From Pseudomonas fluorescens (GTDB lineage: Bacteria > Pseudomonadota > Gammaproteobacteria > Pseudomonadales > Pseudomonadaceae), in the NCBI RefSeq assembly GCF_902497875.1, contig NZ_CABVHY010000029.1, positions 34,158-98,157 of the forward strand: 64,000 nt of DNA. The letters run 5' to 3'. The notes under the pieces were generated by a model that saw only the letters and a program-made list of their open reading frames with translations, made no database searches and was not told the origin of the DNA. How positions within the stretch are numbered: the stretch's first letter is position 1; every line of letters begins with the position of its first letter. This document shows, piece by piece, positions 39,347 through 49,147 of the stretch. A program made the position numbers and the translations under genes.

Positions 39347-42300
39347 TCAGGTAGCGGTTGCCGGCGAATCTAACAATAGGCGCTGAAGGTTGGCGGCACT
39401 TTGCTGCCAGGTCAGCCAGGCCATGGCGGTGGATGCAGGCTGGAAGCCCTCTTCCAGCCAGCGCTCGACCGCTGCGGCCAGTTGCTGCGGATCATCGGCG
39501 CTGAAGAAGCACGCGTGTTGCGTGGCCACTTCGCGGAACACCGGGATGTCGCGCGCCAGGATCGGCAGGCCTTTTTGTGCCGCTTCGATCAATGGCAGGC
39601 CAAAGCCTTCGTCTTCGGAAGCGGCGAGCAAGCCATTGACGCTGGAGTAGATGAGCTCAAGGAATTCATCACTCGGACCGTCGAGCCAGAACAGACGCTG
39701 GCCCTTTTCCGGATGGTTGGCCAGGCGCGCGAGCAGTTGCGGAATGCTGCGCTGCTGATCCAGTGGCAATTGCTGCCAACCGGCACGACCGACGATCACC
39801 AGATTGACGTCTACCCCTTGCTCCCACAGCAGCGTGAACGCTTCGACGGCTTGTAGATAACCTTTGCGGGGTTCGAGGGTGCCGACCATGAGCACGCTTG
39901 GGCGCAAGGCCAAGGTTGCCATGAGCTTGTCGGCGCCAGCGGGCAGGCCCTGGCTGGGCGCCGAGCTCGACAGATCGGCGCCGTGGTGAGAGTGGTCGAA
40001 GGTGAAATGGTCGATTCGATCCGGCACTGTCTGCTGCATCCACTGACGCAATTCGCCCGCCACGGTATTGGTCACGCAGACCGCGCCGTCGAGCCTGGCG
40101 ACGTGGCTCAGCCATTCGGTGAAGTGTTGGTCGGCTTGCGGCGGGAACAATTCCGGACGGGTCACCGGCAACAGATCATGAACCAGCATCCGACAGTTGA
40201 CGCCCCCGGTCTGCAGGCGCGTGTAAACACCCGCCAGACTGGCCTGAACCAGCGCATTGCCGGAAATATCCAGGGCAATCAGTTGGTCGCCAGGACCATA
40301 ATCGATGCCTCGATCCACCAGCACATCGGGCAAGCCGAGCAGTTTGGTGGTGAAGGCACTGGCATAGCGATAATGCCAATGACCGCCGATATCGGAGAGG
40401 TACACCGGCTCGACTCGCACGCCAGCCGGTGGCTGGTTGAGCAAGGCCAGGGTCAAGGCTTTGGCCACGCGCTCGATACCGCTGTGACGGTCAACGGCAT
40501 AGGTGCCGGTCACGTCCAGCAGCAGTTGTCGAGGGCGCAGCGGGTCGATGTGGCCTTGCAGCAGCTGTTCAGCCAGGGCTAGCACTTCGTTGGTTTCACG
40601 TACTGGTATCGGCAGTTCGGCCAAGGTGTGCTGCAAGTCCTGTTCGACCTGGCGATTGCGTTGGCTGTATTGCTCGATCGCGGCGTGATACAGGCCGGCA
40701 CAATGCTGCGGCGCGTGTTGCTGCTCGATGACGTCACGCCCACGCTGGCCCAGGGCACTGCGCGCCTGAGGGTCGTGGCGCAATAGCTGCAGCGCCTCGA
40801 CCAATTGGGCATTGCTGAAGGCATCGGGCAAGCGGTACACGCCCTGCTCTGGCAGGTCGGCCATGCTGCCGTTGGCGTTGACGATGGTTGCCAGCTGGTG
40901 GTTCATGCAATCGAGCACCGCGGCTGAGGTTTCGCCACGGGATAGACTGCGCAATTGCACCGCCACGTCGGCAGCCGCCAGGTAATGCTCGAAAGTGGCG
41001 CTGTCAGCCCAACCGGTAATGCTGATACGCGAATTGGTGCCGATGTCAGCCAGCTGTTTACGCAACCGCTGGGCATAGTCGTCAGTGCCGAGATCGCCAA
41101 CGAAGACCAGATGGCAATCGGAGTCGCTGGCCAGGTCCGAGGCCCGCCAGGCGTCGAGCAGTCGGTCGTTGAGTTTGGTTTCACCCAGCAAACCAAAGCT
41201 GCAGACGACGAACGCGTCTTCAGCCAAGCCCAGCGCCGCGCGGCTCAGGGAACGGGTACGAGCCTTATCGCTCTGATCGGCCAGTTCGCGTAGCAGCGGG
41301 ATCTGCACCCAATCGGCACACGCCGGCGCGCCGTACCACTGTTCGGCCAGGCGCAAGGAGACCGCCGAATGGACAATCACCCCTTGGGCACGTTGCAGGA
41401 TGCTGCGGTTGAACGGGTAACGTACTGCGATCTGGCGCTCGTCTTGCCCGGCTTCGATCAGTGCGCTGTAGCCATGGCTGTAATACAGCTCGCGCATTTT
41501 GATGCCACCGAAGGCCGGACGGTTTTCCATCGCCCAGATCAAGCCGCTCAGGTAGAAATCGTGCAGGACAATGATGCCGGGCACCTCGTCCAGCAACTCG
41601 ACCATGTAGCAGTGGAAGGCCGCATTGCCGAAGTGATAGAGCACGGCGCTGTAGCTGTCGGCGTTGTTGCGCAGCCAGTCCGGGTCGCGCAGTTGATAGC
41701 CGCTGCCGGTGGGGTGCGCGCTACCTTGTTCGACGATGACGTCGATCTGGTAGTACTTGGCCAGGGCCGGCAACAGTTCGGCGGTGTAGTCGGCAATGCC
41801 GGTCCGGTCCGGAGGCATCGGCGACACGTAGGCCAGGCGCGGACGCTCATTGAGTGGCTGCGGGGCCGGCGCCATGCGCGCAGGATCCAGCAGACGTTGC
41901 ACGTCCTTACCCAGTTGCAGGACCCGTGGCGAATAGCTGATCAACAGCTCCGCCAGAATCGGCTGGGTCAGTCGGTTCAACCGGGCGGTCATGCTGCGCA
42001 TCCGGCCTTTGAGGCCAGGCACATAGTTGACGGCCATGCGTAACGCCTTGGCCAGACCCGGCTTGCTGTTGACATAATTCAAGGCGCCGAACACCGGCCG
42101 GCTGACACTCAGCGCTAAACCGCGCTTGAGCGTGGCGCGGTCCATGTGGCGAAGGGTATCGGCCACCTGGCGCATGGGCCGGGTCATCCGCCAGGAGCGG
42201 CTGGTGTATATAAGCCGCAGTTCGCTTTCAACCACTGCAGCGCGCTCGGCGTTGCTGGTGCAGAGCTTGGCCAAATGCTCGACGTATTTGCCTTGCTCTT

Positions 42301-43210
42301 CAAAGTCCTTTCGTTGCGCGCGGAACTGCTCTTCCAGGTCCTGGCGCTGCGCATGTACCTGGTCAAATTCCAGGCGTTGCCCGCGGAACTGCTCTTCAAC
42401 GTCCTGGCGTTGCGCGTGCAACTGGTCCTCAAGGCGTTGAAGGTGTTGCAGGTTGCTTACCGCGTACTGATCATGGCGCTGCGCCATGGTCGGCAGATCA
42501 AGACCGTAGCTTTTGCTGAACAGGTCGCCGAACGCATCCTGTGCCTGCGCCGCGGGCAATGACTTGCGCGCAACGATGGCGTAATCCGGGCTGACACCGT
42601 AAAGCACTTGCCACACACCGATGTGGGCCTCGGGATCGTGCAGCGCGGGATCTTCTTGCAGGCGCACGATCTTGCTTTGGGCAAAACCGGAGTGCTGGCA
42701 GAGGAACTCCAGGAAGATTGCCGGGACCGGGCGCTCGTGGGTGGGGTCCAAATAGAAATTGTTGGTCCCCACGATCAGGTTTTCGGCGTTGGGCGTTTCC
42801 AGGATCAGCAGGCCCTGGGCGCTCAGGGTACGCTGAGCCTCTTTGAGCAGCGCTTGCAGATAGTCGAAGGTCAGGTGCTCGACCACGTGGAAAGCCGAAA
42901 TAAGGTCCAGGCTTTCGTCGGGCAGCGCCTGCAATGCCTCGAGGGCATCCTGATTCCGCGCTTGCAGGCCACGCTCATGGCAGGCCGCAAGCATCGAATC
43001 GTCAAGATCCACACCTTGCGCGTCCAGACCTTCTTCCGTCAGCAGTTGCAGCCATTCGCCGCGCCCACAGCCGATATCAAAGGCCTTTGGTCGTGGATTG
43101 ACCTGGCACAAAGCAGTTAGAAACGGACGATAGCCTTCGAGGCGCGCCCGAATTTCTTCACGGGAAGCGCGAAAGCGCTCCTCCAGTGCACGATAAAAAT
43201 CATCACTCAT
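39347..43210 (-). CDS. Methyltransferase / coiled-coil / double glycosyltransferase fusion
   Basis: I start at ATG 43,210 (MSDDFYRALEERFRASREEI), which overlaps the wzt stop by 8 bp; an upstream start would extend 78 bp into wzt. The 1,287 residues comprise a SAM methyltransferase (about 40-210; FDIGCGRGEWLQLL, DLISAFHVVEHL), a coiled coil (about 250-330) with near-repeats HAQRQDVEEQFRGQR and HAQRQDLEEQFRAQR, a first GT4 domain (about 470-860; YVSPMPPDRTGIADY), and a second GT4 domain (about 900-1,287; GTLEPRKGYLQAV, EDEGFGLPLIEAA). The layout resembles S-layer glycan polymerase WsaE and the capping methyltransferase WbdD, where methylation ends the chain and a coiled coil sets its length. 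Probably polymerises and caps the exported glycan. Confidence 0.85.
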   Translation of the reverse strand: MSDDFYRALEERFRASREEIRARLEGYRPFLTALCQVNPRPKAFDIGCGRGEWLQLLTEEGLDAQGVDLDDSMLAACHERGLQARNQDALEALQALPDESLDLISAFHVVEHLTFDYLQALLKEAQRTLSAQGLLILETPNAENLIVGTNNFYLDPTHERPVPAIFLEFLCQHSGFAQSKIVRLQEDPALHDPEAHIGVWQVLYGVSPDYAIVARKSLPAAQAQDAFGDLFSKSYGLDLPTMAQRHDQYAVSNLQHLQRLEDQLHAQRQDVEEQFRGQRLEFDQVHAQRQDLEEQFRAQRKDFEEQGKYVEHLAKLCTSNAERAAVVESELRLIYTSRSWRMTRPMRQVADTLRHMDRATLKRGLALSVSRPVFGALNYVNSKPGLAKALRMAVNYVPGLKGRMRSMTARLNRLTQPILAELLISYSPRVLQLGKDVQRLLDPARMAPAPQPLNERPRLAYVSPMPPDRTGIADYTAELLPALAKYYQIDVIVEQGSAHPTGSGYQLRDPDWLRNNADSYSAVLYHFGNAAFHCYMVELLDEVPGIIVLHDFYLSGLIWAMENRPAFGGIKMRELYYSHGYSALIEAGQDERQIAVRYPFNRSILQRAQGVIVHSAVSLRLAEQWYGAPACADWVQIPLLRELADQSDKARTRSLSRAALGLAEDAFVVCSFGLLGETKLNDRLLDAWRASDLASDSDCHLVFVGDLGTDDYAQRLRKQLADIGTNSRISITGWADSATFEHYLAAADVAVQLRSLSRGETSAAVLDCMNHQLATIVNANGSMADLPEQGVYRLPDAFSNAQLVEALQLLRHDPQARSALGQRGRDVIEQQHAPQHCAGLYHAAIEQYSQRNRQVEQDLQHTLAELPIPVRETNEVLALAEQLLQGHIDPLRPRQLLLDVTGTYAVDRHSGIERVAKALTLALLNQPPAGVRVEPVYLSDIGGHWHYRYASAFTTKLLGLPDVLVDRGIDYGPGDQLIALDISGNALVQASLAGVYTRLQTGGVNCRMLVHDLLPVTRPELFPPQADQHFTEWLSHVARLDGAVCVTNTVAGELRQWMQQTVPDRIDHFTFDHSHHGADLSSSAPSQGLPAGADKLMATLALRPSVLMVGTLEPRKGYLQAVEAFTLLWEQGVDVNLVIVGRAGWQQLPLDQQRSIPQLLARLANHPEKGQRLFWLDGPSDEFLELIYSSVNGLLAASEDEGFGLPLIEAAQKGLPILARDIPVFREVATQHACFFSADDPQQLAAAVERWLEEGFQPASTAMAWLTWQQSAANLQRLLLDSPATAT

Positions 43211-44426
43211 GGTGTTGACGACTCTCCAGTTGAACACCCAGCCAGGCAACGCCTGCAAATTCACGCTGACTGCGGTTAACCACTTCAAACATCAAAGCGC
43301 GTTCCTGCCAGGCATAGTTATGCTCGATATGCCCGGCGTGGCTGTGTAGAGCCAGGGTGATGGAGTAGCTTCCCGGGCCGATATTGGCCGGAAAAGCAAA
43401 CGACCACGACAGATCGGATTCCGCGGCGATGTCATAACACACCTTGTCCAGCAGCCGGGTGTTAGTGCCGAATACATCCTGGCCATAGCGGTCCTTGATC
43501 AGGAACCCGAGCACCAGGTTGGGAATAGCCACGTGGGCACGGACCGCTACATGCAAGTGCACGCTCTGGCCGACATCGACGATTTCCACCGGCTGGCCGG
43601 CGTCATCACACATCTGCTGGCTGAGAAATTCGGCCTCGCCAGTACCCGAGAGCAAAGCGCCCTGGCTTTGTGGGTCGGCAATGATCTGCTGGTCCTGGTG
43701 GGCCGCGAGCAGCGCGTTGTAGTAGTCCATTACCACGTCGGGCTCGCCTTCCATGGCGACGGTGCCGCCATCGAGCAAAATCGCCCGATTACAAATGCTT
43801 TGAATCGCCTGTTTGTCGTGACTGACCAACAGCAGGGTCGTGCCTTGACGGGTGAACTGGCGAATGCGGTCAAAGCTTTTGTGCTGGAAGTAGGCATCGC
43901 CCACCGACAGGGCTTCGTCGACGATGAGGATTTCCGGGCGCTCGGCGGTGGCCACGGCGAAGGCTAGACGCGCCTGCATGCCGCTGGAGTAAACCCGCAC
44001 CGGCAGCTCGAAGTAATCACCGATTTCGGAAAACGCATGCACTTCATTAATGAAGCCATCGATCTGCTGCTGGGTGTACCCCATCAGTCCCGCGACGTGA
44101 TAGACGTTCTGCCGTCCTGTCAGCTCGGAGTGGAAGCCCATGCCCAGTTCGAGGATCGCCGACACCCGGCCATTGATCCGGACACTCCCGGTGCTGGGTT
44201 TGAGGGTGCCGGTGATGATCTTCAGCAGCGTGCTTTTACCGGCGCCATTGAGGCCGATCAGCCCCACTGCCTCGCCGGGCTTGAGTGCAAAAGAGATGTC
44301 TTTGAGGACCCACTTGCGGACCACCGATGGCGTGGAAATACCCAGCCAGGACAGCACGCGCTGACTTTCGCGTGCATATTTATTGAAGGCCTTGCCAATG
44401 CCTTCGACACTTAGCGCAGCCTTCAT
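43203..44426 (-). CDS. wzt: O-antigen/polysaccharide ABC exporter ATPase with carbohydrate-binding C-terminus
   Basis: The 407-residue protein has the nucleotide-binding domain at 30-240 (Walker A GLNGAGKST, signature YSSGMQARLAFAVAT, Walker B ILIVDEAL, switch His in LLVSHDKQ) and a 165-residue C-terminal Wzt_C-type beta-domain. In O8/O9a-type systems that domain binds the methyl or other cap at the non-reducing end of the finished glycan before export. A methyltransferase-containing glycosyltransferase encoded next door fits such a recognition scheme. It overlaps wzm by 4 bp. Confidence 0.93.
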   Translation of the reverse strand: MKAALSVEGIGKAFNKYARESQRVLSWLGISTPSVVRKWVLKDISFALKPGEAVGLIGLNGAGKSTLLKIITGTLKPSTGSVRINGRVSAILELGMGFHSELTGRQNVYHVAGLMGYTQQQIDGFINEVHAFSEIGDYFELPVRVYSSGMQARLAFAVATAERPEILIVDEALSVGDAYFQHKSFDRIRQFTRQGTTLLLVSHDKQAIQSICNRAILLDGGTVAMEGEPDVVMDYYNALLAAHQDQQIIADPQSQGALLSGTGEAEFLSQQMCDDAGQPVEIVDVGQSVHLHVAVRAHVAIPNLVLGFLIKDRYGQDVFGTNTRLLDKVCYDIAAESDLSWSFAFPANIGPGSYSITLALHSHAGHIEHNYAWQERALMFEVVNRSQREFAGVAWLGVQLESRQHHE

Positions 44427-45217
44427 AACACGTCCACCACTTCATCTATGGCGCGGTGATAGAGCGCCGCCGCGATCAGCAGGGCTACCACCGCGAACAC
44501 CGCCGGGTAGACCAACAGGGAAAAATCCGGTGCCCGACCGTAGACCAATACGCTCTGATAGGCCTGAACGATACCGGTCATGGGGTTGATGTGCAGGTAA
44601 CGGCTGTATTTCTCGGCGATCATCTCGATGTTGTAGACCACCGGGGTCAGCCAGAAGCCGAACTGCAGCACGATGGTAACGACCTGACCGATGTCGCGGA
44701 AAAATACATTCAACAACCCCAGGGTCAGGCCCAGCCCCAGGGCCAGACCCATCAATAACAAGGTCAGCACTGGCAGCCAGAGTATTTGCAGGTTCGGGAT
44801 GTGCCCCAACAAGGCAAAGATCGCCAATACCGAGGCCAATAGCACCAGGTTATTGAGCAAGGCACTGCCACAGACAATGGTGGGCAGGGCCAGTCGCGGG
44901 AAGACCATTTTTTTCAGCAGGTTGCCGTTTTCAATGAAAACGTTCAGGCAACGGCTGACGATCTCGGCGAACAAGGTCCAGGCCAGGATGCCGGCAGTGA
45001 GGTAGATCGGGTACGCATAGGTGCTGTTCAAACCGGGCAGTTTGGCAGCCATGATCACCGACAGCACAAAGGCGTAGATCACAACCTGGGCCAGCGGGTA
45101 AAGGACAATCCATAACAGGCCAAGGCGGCTGCGCACCACCTTCGACACGAACTCATTGCGAATCGAGTTTTTTATGAAGTGGCGAGCCTGCCAGAGTTCG
45201 CTAAGCGTTGTGTTCAA
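44423..45217 (-). CDS. wzm: O-antigen/polysaccharide ABC exporter permease
   Basis: The 264-residue protein is an ABC-2-type membrane protein with six hydrophobic segments, an N-terminal amphipathic segment (LSELWQARHFIKNSIRNEFV) and the conserved RLGLLWIVLYPLAQ motif, typical of Wzm/KpsM-like exporters. With Wzt it moves a lipid-linked polysaccharide across the inner membrane. It overlaps wzt by 4 bp; a gap with a hairpin separates it from gmd. Confidence 0.93.
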   Translation of the reverse strand: MNTTLSELWQARHFIKNSIRNEFVSKVVRSRLGLLWIVLYPLAQVVIYAFVLSVIMAAKLPGLNSTYAYPIYLTAGILAWTLFAEIVSRCLNVFIENGNLLKKMVFPRLALPTIVCGSALLNNLVLLASVLAIFALLGHIPNLQILWLPVLTLLLMGLALGLGLTLGLLNVFFRDIGQVVTIVLQFGFWLTPVVYNIEMIAEKYSRYLHINPMTGIVQAYQSVLVYGRAPDFSLLVYPAVFAVVALLIAAALYHRAIDEVVDVL

Positions 45218-45310
45218 TCAAGGCATTCCTGTTCGGGACCGTTAGCGGACGGTATAGGGGCATAGACCGGAATCGGGCCTTTTGATGAAGTGCCATTTGG
45301 CGAAGCGAGG

Positions 45311-45338
45311 CGACCCGAACTCGCTGGTGTTCGGGTCG
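45311..45338. other. Perfect hairpin in gmd-wzm gap
   Basis: CGACCCGAAC pairs with GTTCGGGTCG (10 bp stem, 8-base loop). It has no T-run, so it is not a typical intrinsic terminator. It may stabilise or process the transcript between the secretion-plus-gmd genes and the export genes. Confidence 0.6.
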
Positions 45339-45361
45339 ACATGGACCAGAGCCGGGGTCAC

Positions 45362-46408
45362 TCAGAAAGAAGTACCGCTATGGTTGCGCCGCAAATCGGC
45401 ATCGACCATCAACCGGCAGAGTTGCTCCAGGCTGGTAGTGGCTTCCCAGCCCAGCACGCGCTTGGCCTTTTCCGGGTTGCCGATCAACAGTTCGACTTCG
45501 GCGGGGCGGTAGAATTTCGGGTTGACCTGGACGAGGGTCTTGCCTGTCCGGGTGTCGATGCCTTGTTCGTTGTCTGCGCTGCCCTTCCAATGCAGATTGA
45601 TATCAACGGCCTTGAAGGCCATCGATACGAAATCGCGCACGGTTTCGGTGCGGTTGGTGGCGAGGACAAAGGTGTCCGGCTCATCCGCTTGCAGCATGCC
45701 CCACATACCTTCGACGTATTCCTGGGCAAAGCCCCAATCACGCTTGGCGTCCATGTTGCCCAGCTCCAGGCGATCCTGCATGCCCAGGGAGATGCGCGCC
45801 ACAGCGTCGGTGATCTTGCGGGTCACGAATTCTTTGCCACGCAACGGCGACTCGTGGTTGAACAGGATGCCACTGGAAGCGAAGATCCCGTAGGACTCGC
45901 GGTAGTTGATGGTCATCCAGTGCGCGTAGAGCTTGGCCACGCCGTAAGGGCTGCGCGGGTAGAACGAGGTGCTTTCGGTCTGCGGAACGTCCTGCACCTT
46001 GCCGAACATTTCCGAGGTCGAGGCCTGATAGAAACGGATCTTCGGGTTGACGATGCGGATGGCTTCGAGCAGGTTGACCGCACCGATGCCGGTAATTTCG
46101 GCGGTGGTGATCGGTTGATCAAAGGACACGCCCACGAAGCTCTGGGCCGCGAGGTTGTAAACCTCCGACGGCTCGGCTTTCTGCAGCAGACGAATACTGG
46201 CACTCAAATCAGTCAGGTCATGTTCGACCAGTTCAAGGTTCTCGTGGGTGGCAACACCCAACTCTTCCAGACGCCAGAAATTGACCGAGCTGGTACGGCG
46301 ATAGGTGCCATAGACCTTGTAACCTTTCTCCAGCAGCAGCTGGGTAAGGTAGGCACCGTCCTGTCCGGTGATGCCCGTGATAACTACTGATTTCTGAGTT
46401 GCATTCAT
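45362..46408 (-). CDS. gmd: GDP-mannose 4,6-dehydratase
   Basis: The 348-residue short-chain dehydrogenase has the GITGQDGAYLTQLLLEKGY NAD(P)-binding motif, the RRTSSVNFWRLEELG segment, catalytic STSEMFG and the active Tyr-Lys pair in RSPYGVAKLYAHW, all typical of Gmd. It converts GDP-D-mannose to GDP-4-keto-6-deoxymannose, precursor of GDP-D-rhamnose, GDP-L-fucose or GDP-perosamine. No reductase (Rmd/Fcl) or aminotransferase is encoded in the window, so the end sugar is open. Its ATG overlaps the stop of the TolC-type gene (ATGA). Confidence 0.97.
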   Translation of the reverse strand: MNATQKSVVITGITGQDGAYLTQLLLEKGYKVYGTYRRTSSVNFWRLEELGVATHENLELVEHDLTDLSASIRLLQKAEPSEVYNLAAQSFVGVSFDQPITTAEITGIGAVNLLEAIRIVNPKIRFYQASTSEMFGKVQDVPQTESTSFYPRSPYGVAKLYAHWMTINYRESYGIFASSGILFNHESPLRGKEFVTRKITDAVARISLGMQDRLELGNMDAKRDWGFAQEYVEGMWGMLQADEPDTFVLATNRTETVRDFVSMAFKAVDINLHWKGSADNEQGIDTRTGKTLVQVNPKFYRPAEVELLIGNPEKAKRVLGWEATTSLEQLCRLMVDADLRRNHSGTSF

Positions 46409-47811
46409 TGCTTAGAGTTCCGGTCGAGGACTGGGTCCGTCTGGCTGTTGTTGCTCAGCCAGACATTGACGCTTTCCACACTATCGTCGGTCAACTTGCC
46501 AGCCCACCGGTTGAGAATGAACAGGTTGGTGATGAAGTCGTATTGGGTTTTGAGCAGGTCGCGCCGCGCCTTGAATTCGTTCTGGACGGCGGTCAGTACG
46601 TCTACGGCGTTGACCACGCCATAAACAAACGCTTTTTCCGAAGCGATGGTGGACTGTTCGGCCGAAGACAGGGCATTGCGATTGGCGCGTATTTTTTCGA
46701 CGCTTGAGTCCGCGGTCAAGTAAGCATTGGTCGTTTCCTTGACTACCTGACGACGGGTAGCTTCCAGCTGCATTTCGGCAGACAACTGGTCCTGATACAG
46801 GCCCCGTACCCGCGCAGATGTGGAACCACCGCTATAAATCGGCACCGACAATTGCAAACCGGCCACATAGCTGTCGGTTTTCGGCGTGAGGGTGTTGTTA
46901 TAGCCTTCGTTGGTGTTTTGCGCGCTCAGGTTCAGACCCAGCGTCGGGTAATGCCCGCCTTTGCCTTCGCGCAACGCTGCCTCGGAGGCCTCGACCGCGC
47001 TCTGGGTGGCTTTGATGGTCGGGTTTTGGGTCTGGGCCAGCTCAACCCAACTGTCCAGGGATTCCTCCGAGACCTTGAGCTGCACATCGTTGCGAACCCG
47101 GCTGAGTTTTTCCTTGACCGGACGCCCGACGATTTCGGAGAGCGCGGCGCGACTCAGGCTGACCTGGTTGCGCGCATCCACTTCCTGGGCAATCAAGGCA
47201 TCGACACGGGCCTTGAGGTCGAGTACGTCAGTGACCATGGCGTACTTTTTTTCGTACAGCGCACTGACCCGGTCGAGATTCTTTTGGGTGGCGCGACGCT
47301 CGGCCTGGACCAGCTCCAGCTCATCGTCAGCAGCCAATGCCGCGAAATAACGCTGTGCCAGATCGACAGTCGCTTCGGCCTGGGCTTCGTCAGACTCGGA
47401 TAAAGCCTGCTTGGCCAGGCTTTTGTATTTTTTATAGTTTTCCCAGGCCGCTTTGTTATAGAGGACCTGGCTAAGACCAATACTGTAGTTCTCGCTGTTA
47501 TAAACCTGACTGATGAGCGCGTTGGACTGTTTAATCCGGTTCGCCCCCGCATTGGCAGTGACCTGCGGCAACAGGGAGCCAAACGCTTCGCGCTGATGCT
47601 CCTTGCCGGCTTCGGTTCGTGCGTAAGCGGCCAGCACCCGCGGATCTTCCAGGCGAGCCTCGCGGTAGAGCTGCATCAAGTCGACCGAGTAGTCCTTGGC
47701 GCTGACACTGCTAGGCGCAGGCGTTGCAGGCTCGGTGGTTTTCGGTTCGGCTGCATGTACCTGCAGCGCCAACATCCCCGACAACAGGCATGGAAACAGG
47801 CGCACGATCAT
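46405..47811 (-). CDS. TolC-family outer membrane protein of type I secretion
   Basis: The 468-residue protein has a signal peptide (MIVRLFPCLLSGMLALQVHAAE) and two repeated OEP domains with long helices (LMQLYREARLEDPRVLAAYARTEAGKE and SWVELAQTQNPTIKATQSAVEASEAAL). It is of the AprF/PrtF/TolC type. It overlaps both the membrane fusion gene upstream and gmd downstream by 4 bp, linking secretion with sugar-nucleotide synthesis. Confidence 0.93.
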   Translation of the reverse strand: MIVRLFPCLLSGMLALQVHAAEPKTTEPATPAPSSVSAKDYSVDLMQLYREARLEDPRVLAAYARTEAGKEHQREAFGSLLPQVTANAGANRIKQSNALISQVYNSENYSIGLSQVLYNKAAWENYKKYKSLAKQALSESDEAQAEATVDLAQRYFAALAADDELELVQAERRATQKNLDRVSALYEKKYAMVTDVLDLKARVDALIAQEVDARNQVSLSRAALSEIVGRPVKEKLSRVRNDVQLKVSEESLDSWVELAQTQNPTIKATQSAVEASEAALREGKGGHYPTLGLNLSAQNTNEGYNNTLTPKTDSYVAGLQLSVPIYSGGSTSARVRGLYQDQLSAEMQLEATRRQVVKETTNAYLTADSSVEKIRANRNALSSAEQSTIASEKAFVYGVVNAVDVLTAVQNEFKARRDLLKTQYDFITNLFILNRWAGKLTDDSVESVNVWLSNNSQTDPVLDRNSKQ

Positions 47812-49133
47812 TCCTCGATCATCGACTGGGCAATAGCGGAAGTGGCCGGCTGCATGATGTATTGCAGCATGGTGCGCTTGCCGGTATTGATCAGCACGTC
47901 TGCGGGCATGCCCGGCTGTAGTTTGCGGTCACCCAGTTTGTGTTTACCGGCTTCTGTCACTTCAACCCGCGCCAGGTAATAAGGCTGGCCGGTTCTTTCA
48001 TCGGTCAGGCGATCCGCAGATACCTGAGTCACTACGCCCTGGATTGGCGGGGTGGTCGCGCTGTTGAAAGCACTGAAACGGATGTCGGCCAGTTTGCCGA
48101 TTGCGATGCGGTCAATGTCCACAGGCTGCACGTGGGCCTCGATCACTAGCTGAGAAACCGATGGCACGATGTCCAGCAACGGGGTCGCCGGACGCACTAC
48201 ACCGCCGATGGTGTGGACGGTCATGCCGATAACCATTCCGTCATCCGGGGCACGAATGACCACTCGACCCAGGCGATCTTCAAGCGCCGCGGTGCGCTCT
48301 TGAAGGTCATAGGCCTTGGTCTGGACGTCAGCCAGTTGCTTGACCACCTCGGAGTTGAAGTCCTTGTTGATCTGCAAAATCTGCAATTGCGTTTCGTTGA
48401 TCTGCAGGCGCGTCTTGGTAATCGAGGACTTATGGTCAGCCACTTCGGACTTGAGCATGTCCAGCTTGCGCTGCTGTTCGAGCATGCGCTGCTTGTCGAC
48501 GAAGCCTTGGGCCAGGAGCTCTTCGAGCTCGCCGATTTCGCTGCTGTAGGATTTCTCCAGGCTGATCTTGGTGGCGATCATGGCTTCGGTGCCCTTGATC
48601 TGCTGGTTCAACTGACCAATACGCTCATGCAATACCGCCACTTCACCCAGACGCGAGCCACGGCGAGCATTGAACACCTGGATTTCGCTGTCGCGTGCTT
48701 CTTCGCCACGAGGCGTATTGGCCGGTAGCAGCGTTTCGAAATCGATGCTGCTTTTGTCATCACGCTCGGCGCGCAGACGCGCTTCCATGGCTTTGGCGGC
48801 AATGAACTGGCTGCGGGTGGTTTCGTATTCAGCCTTGAGCTGGGCATCGTCGAGCACAATGATCGGATCGCCCTTCTTGACGATGTCTCCGTCGTGAGCG
48901 AGCACGTCTTTGACGATACCGCCTTCCAGGTGCTGGACGGTCTTGCGGTAGCTCTGCACGGTAACCACGCCTGGCGCATAAGCGGCGCTGTCGAGCGGTG
49001 CAAAAGCGGCCCAGGAGCCGAACAGGCCAAAGGTCACAAATACGATCCAGAATCCGACGCGCCGGGACTGCGTATCGGATACTGGAACGCCATCAAAGAT
49101 GTCGGCGGTTGTGGTGAGCGTATTTCGGGTCAT
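47808..49133 (-). CDS. Type I secretion membrane fusion protein (HlyD/AprE-like)
   Basis: The 441-residue protein has one N-terminal transmembrane segment (GFWIVFVTFGLFGSWAAFAPLD), a biotinyl-lipoyl-type domain (QHLEGGIVKDVLAHDGDIVKKGDPIIVLDD), a long coiled coil and a C-terminal beta domain (RIAIGKLADIRFSAFN). The HLEGGIVK signature is that of the HlyD type I secretion family. It bridges the ABC protein and the TolC-type protein. Confidence 0.95.
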   Translation of the reverse strand: MTRNTLTTTADIFDGVPVSDTQSRRVGFWIVFVTFGLFGSWAAFAPLDSAAYAPGVVTVQSYRKTVQHLEGGIVKDVLAHDGDIVKKGDPIIVLDDAQLKAEYETTRSQFIAAKAMEARLRAERDDKSSIDFETLLPANTPRGEEARDSEIQVFNARRGSRLGEVAVLHERIGQLNQQIKGTEAMIATKISLEKSYSSEIGELEELLAQGFVDKQRMLEQQRKLDMLKSEVADHKSSITKTRLQINETQLQILQINKDFNSEVVKQLADVQTKAYDLQERTAALEDRLGRVVIRAPDDGMVIGMTVHTIGGVVRPATPLLDIVPSVSQLVIEAHVQPVDIDRIAIGKLADIRFSAFNSATTPPIQGVVTQVSADRLTDERTGQPYYLARVEVTEAGKHKLGDRKLQPGMPADVLINTGKRTMLQYIMQPATSAIAQSMIEE

Positions 49134-49147
49134 CGACGATCTTCCTA

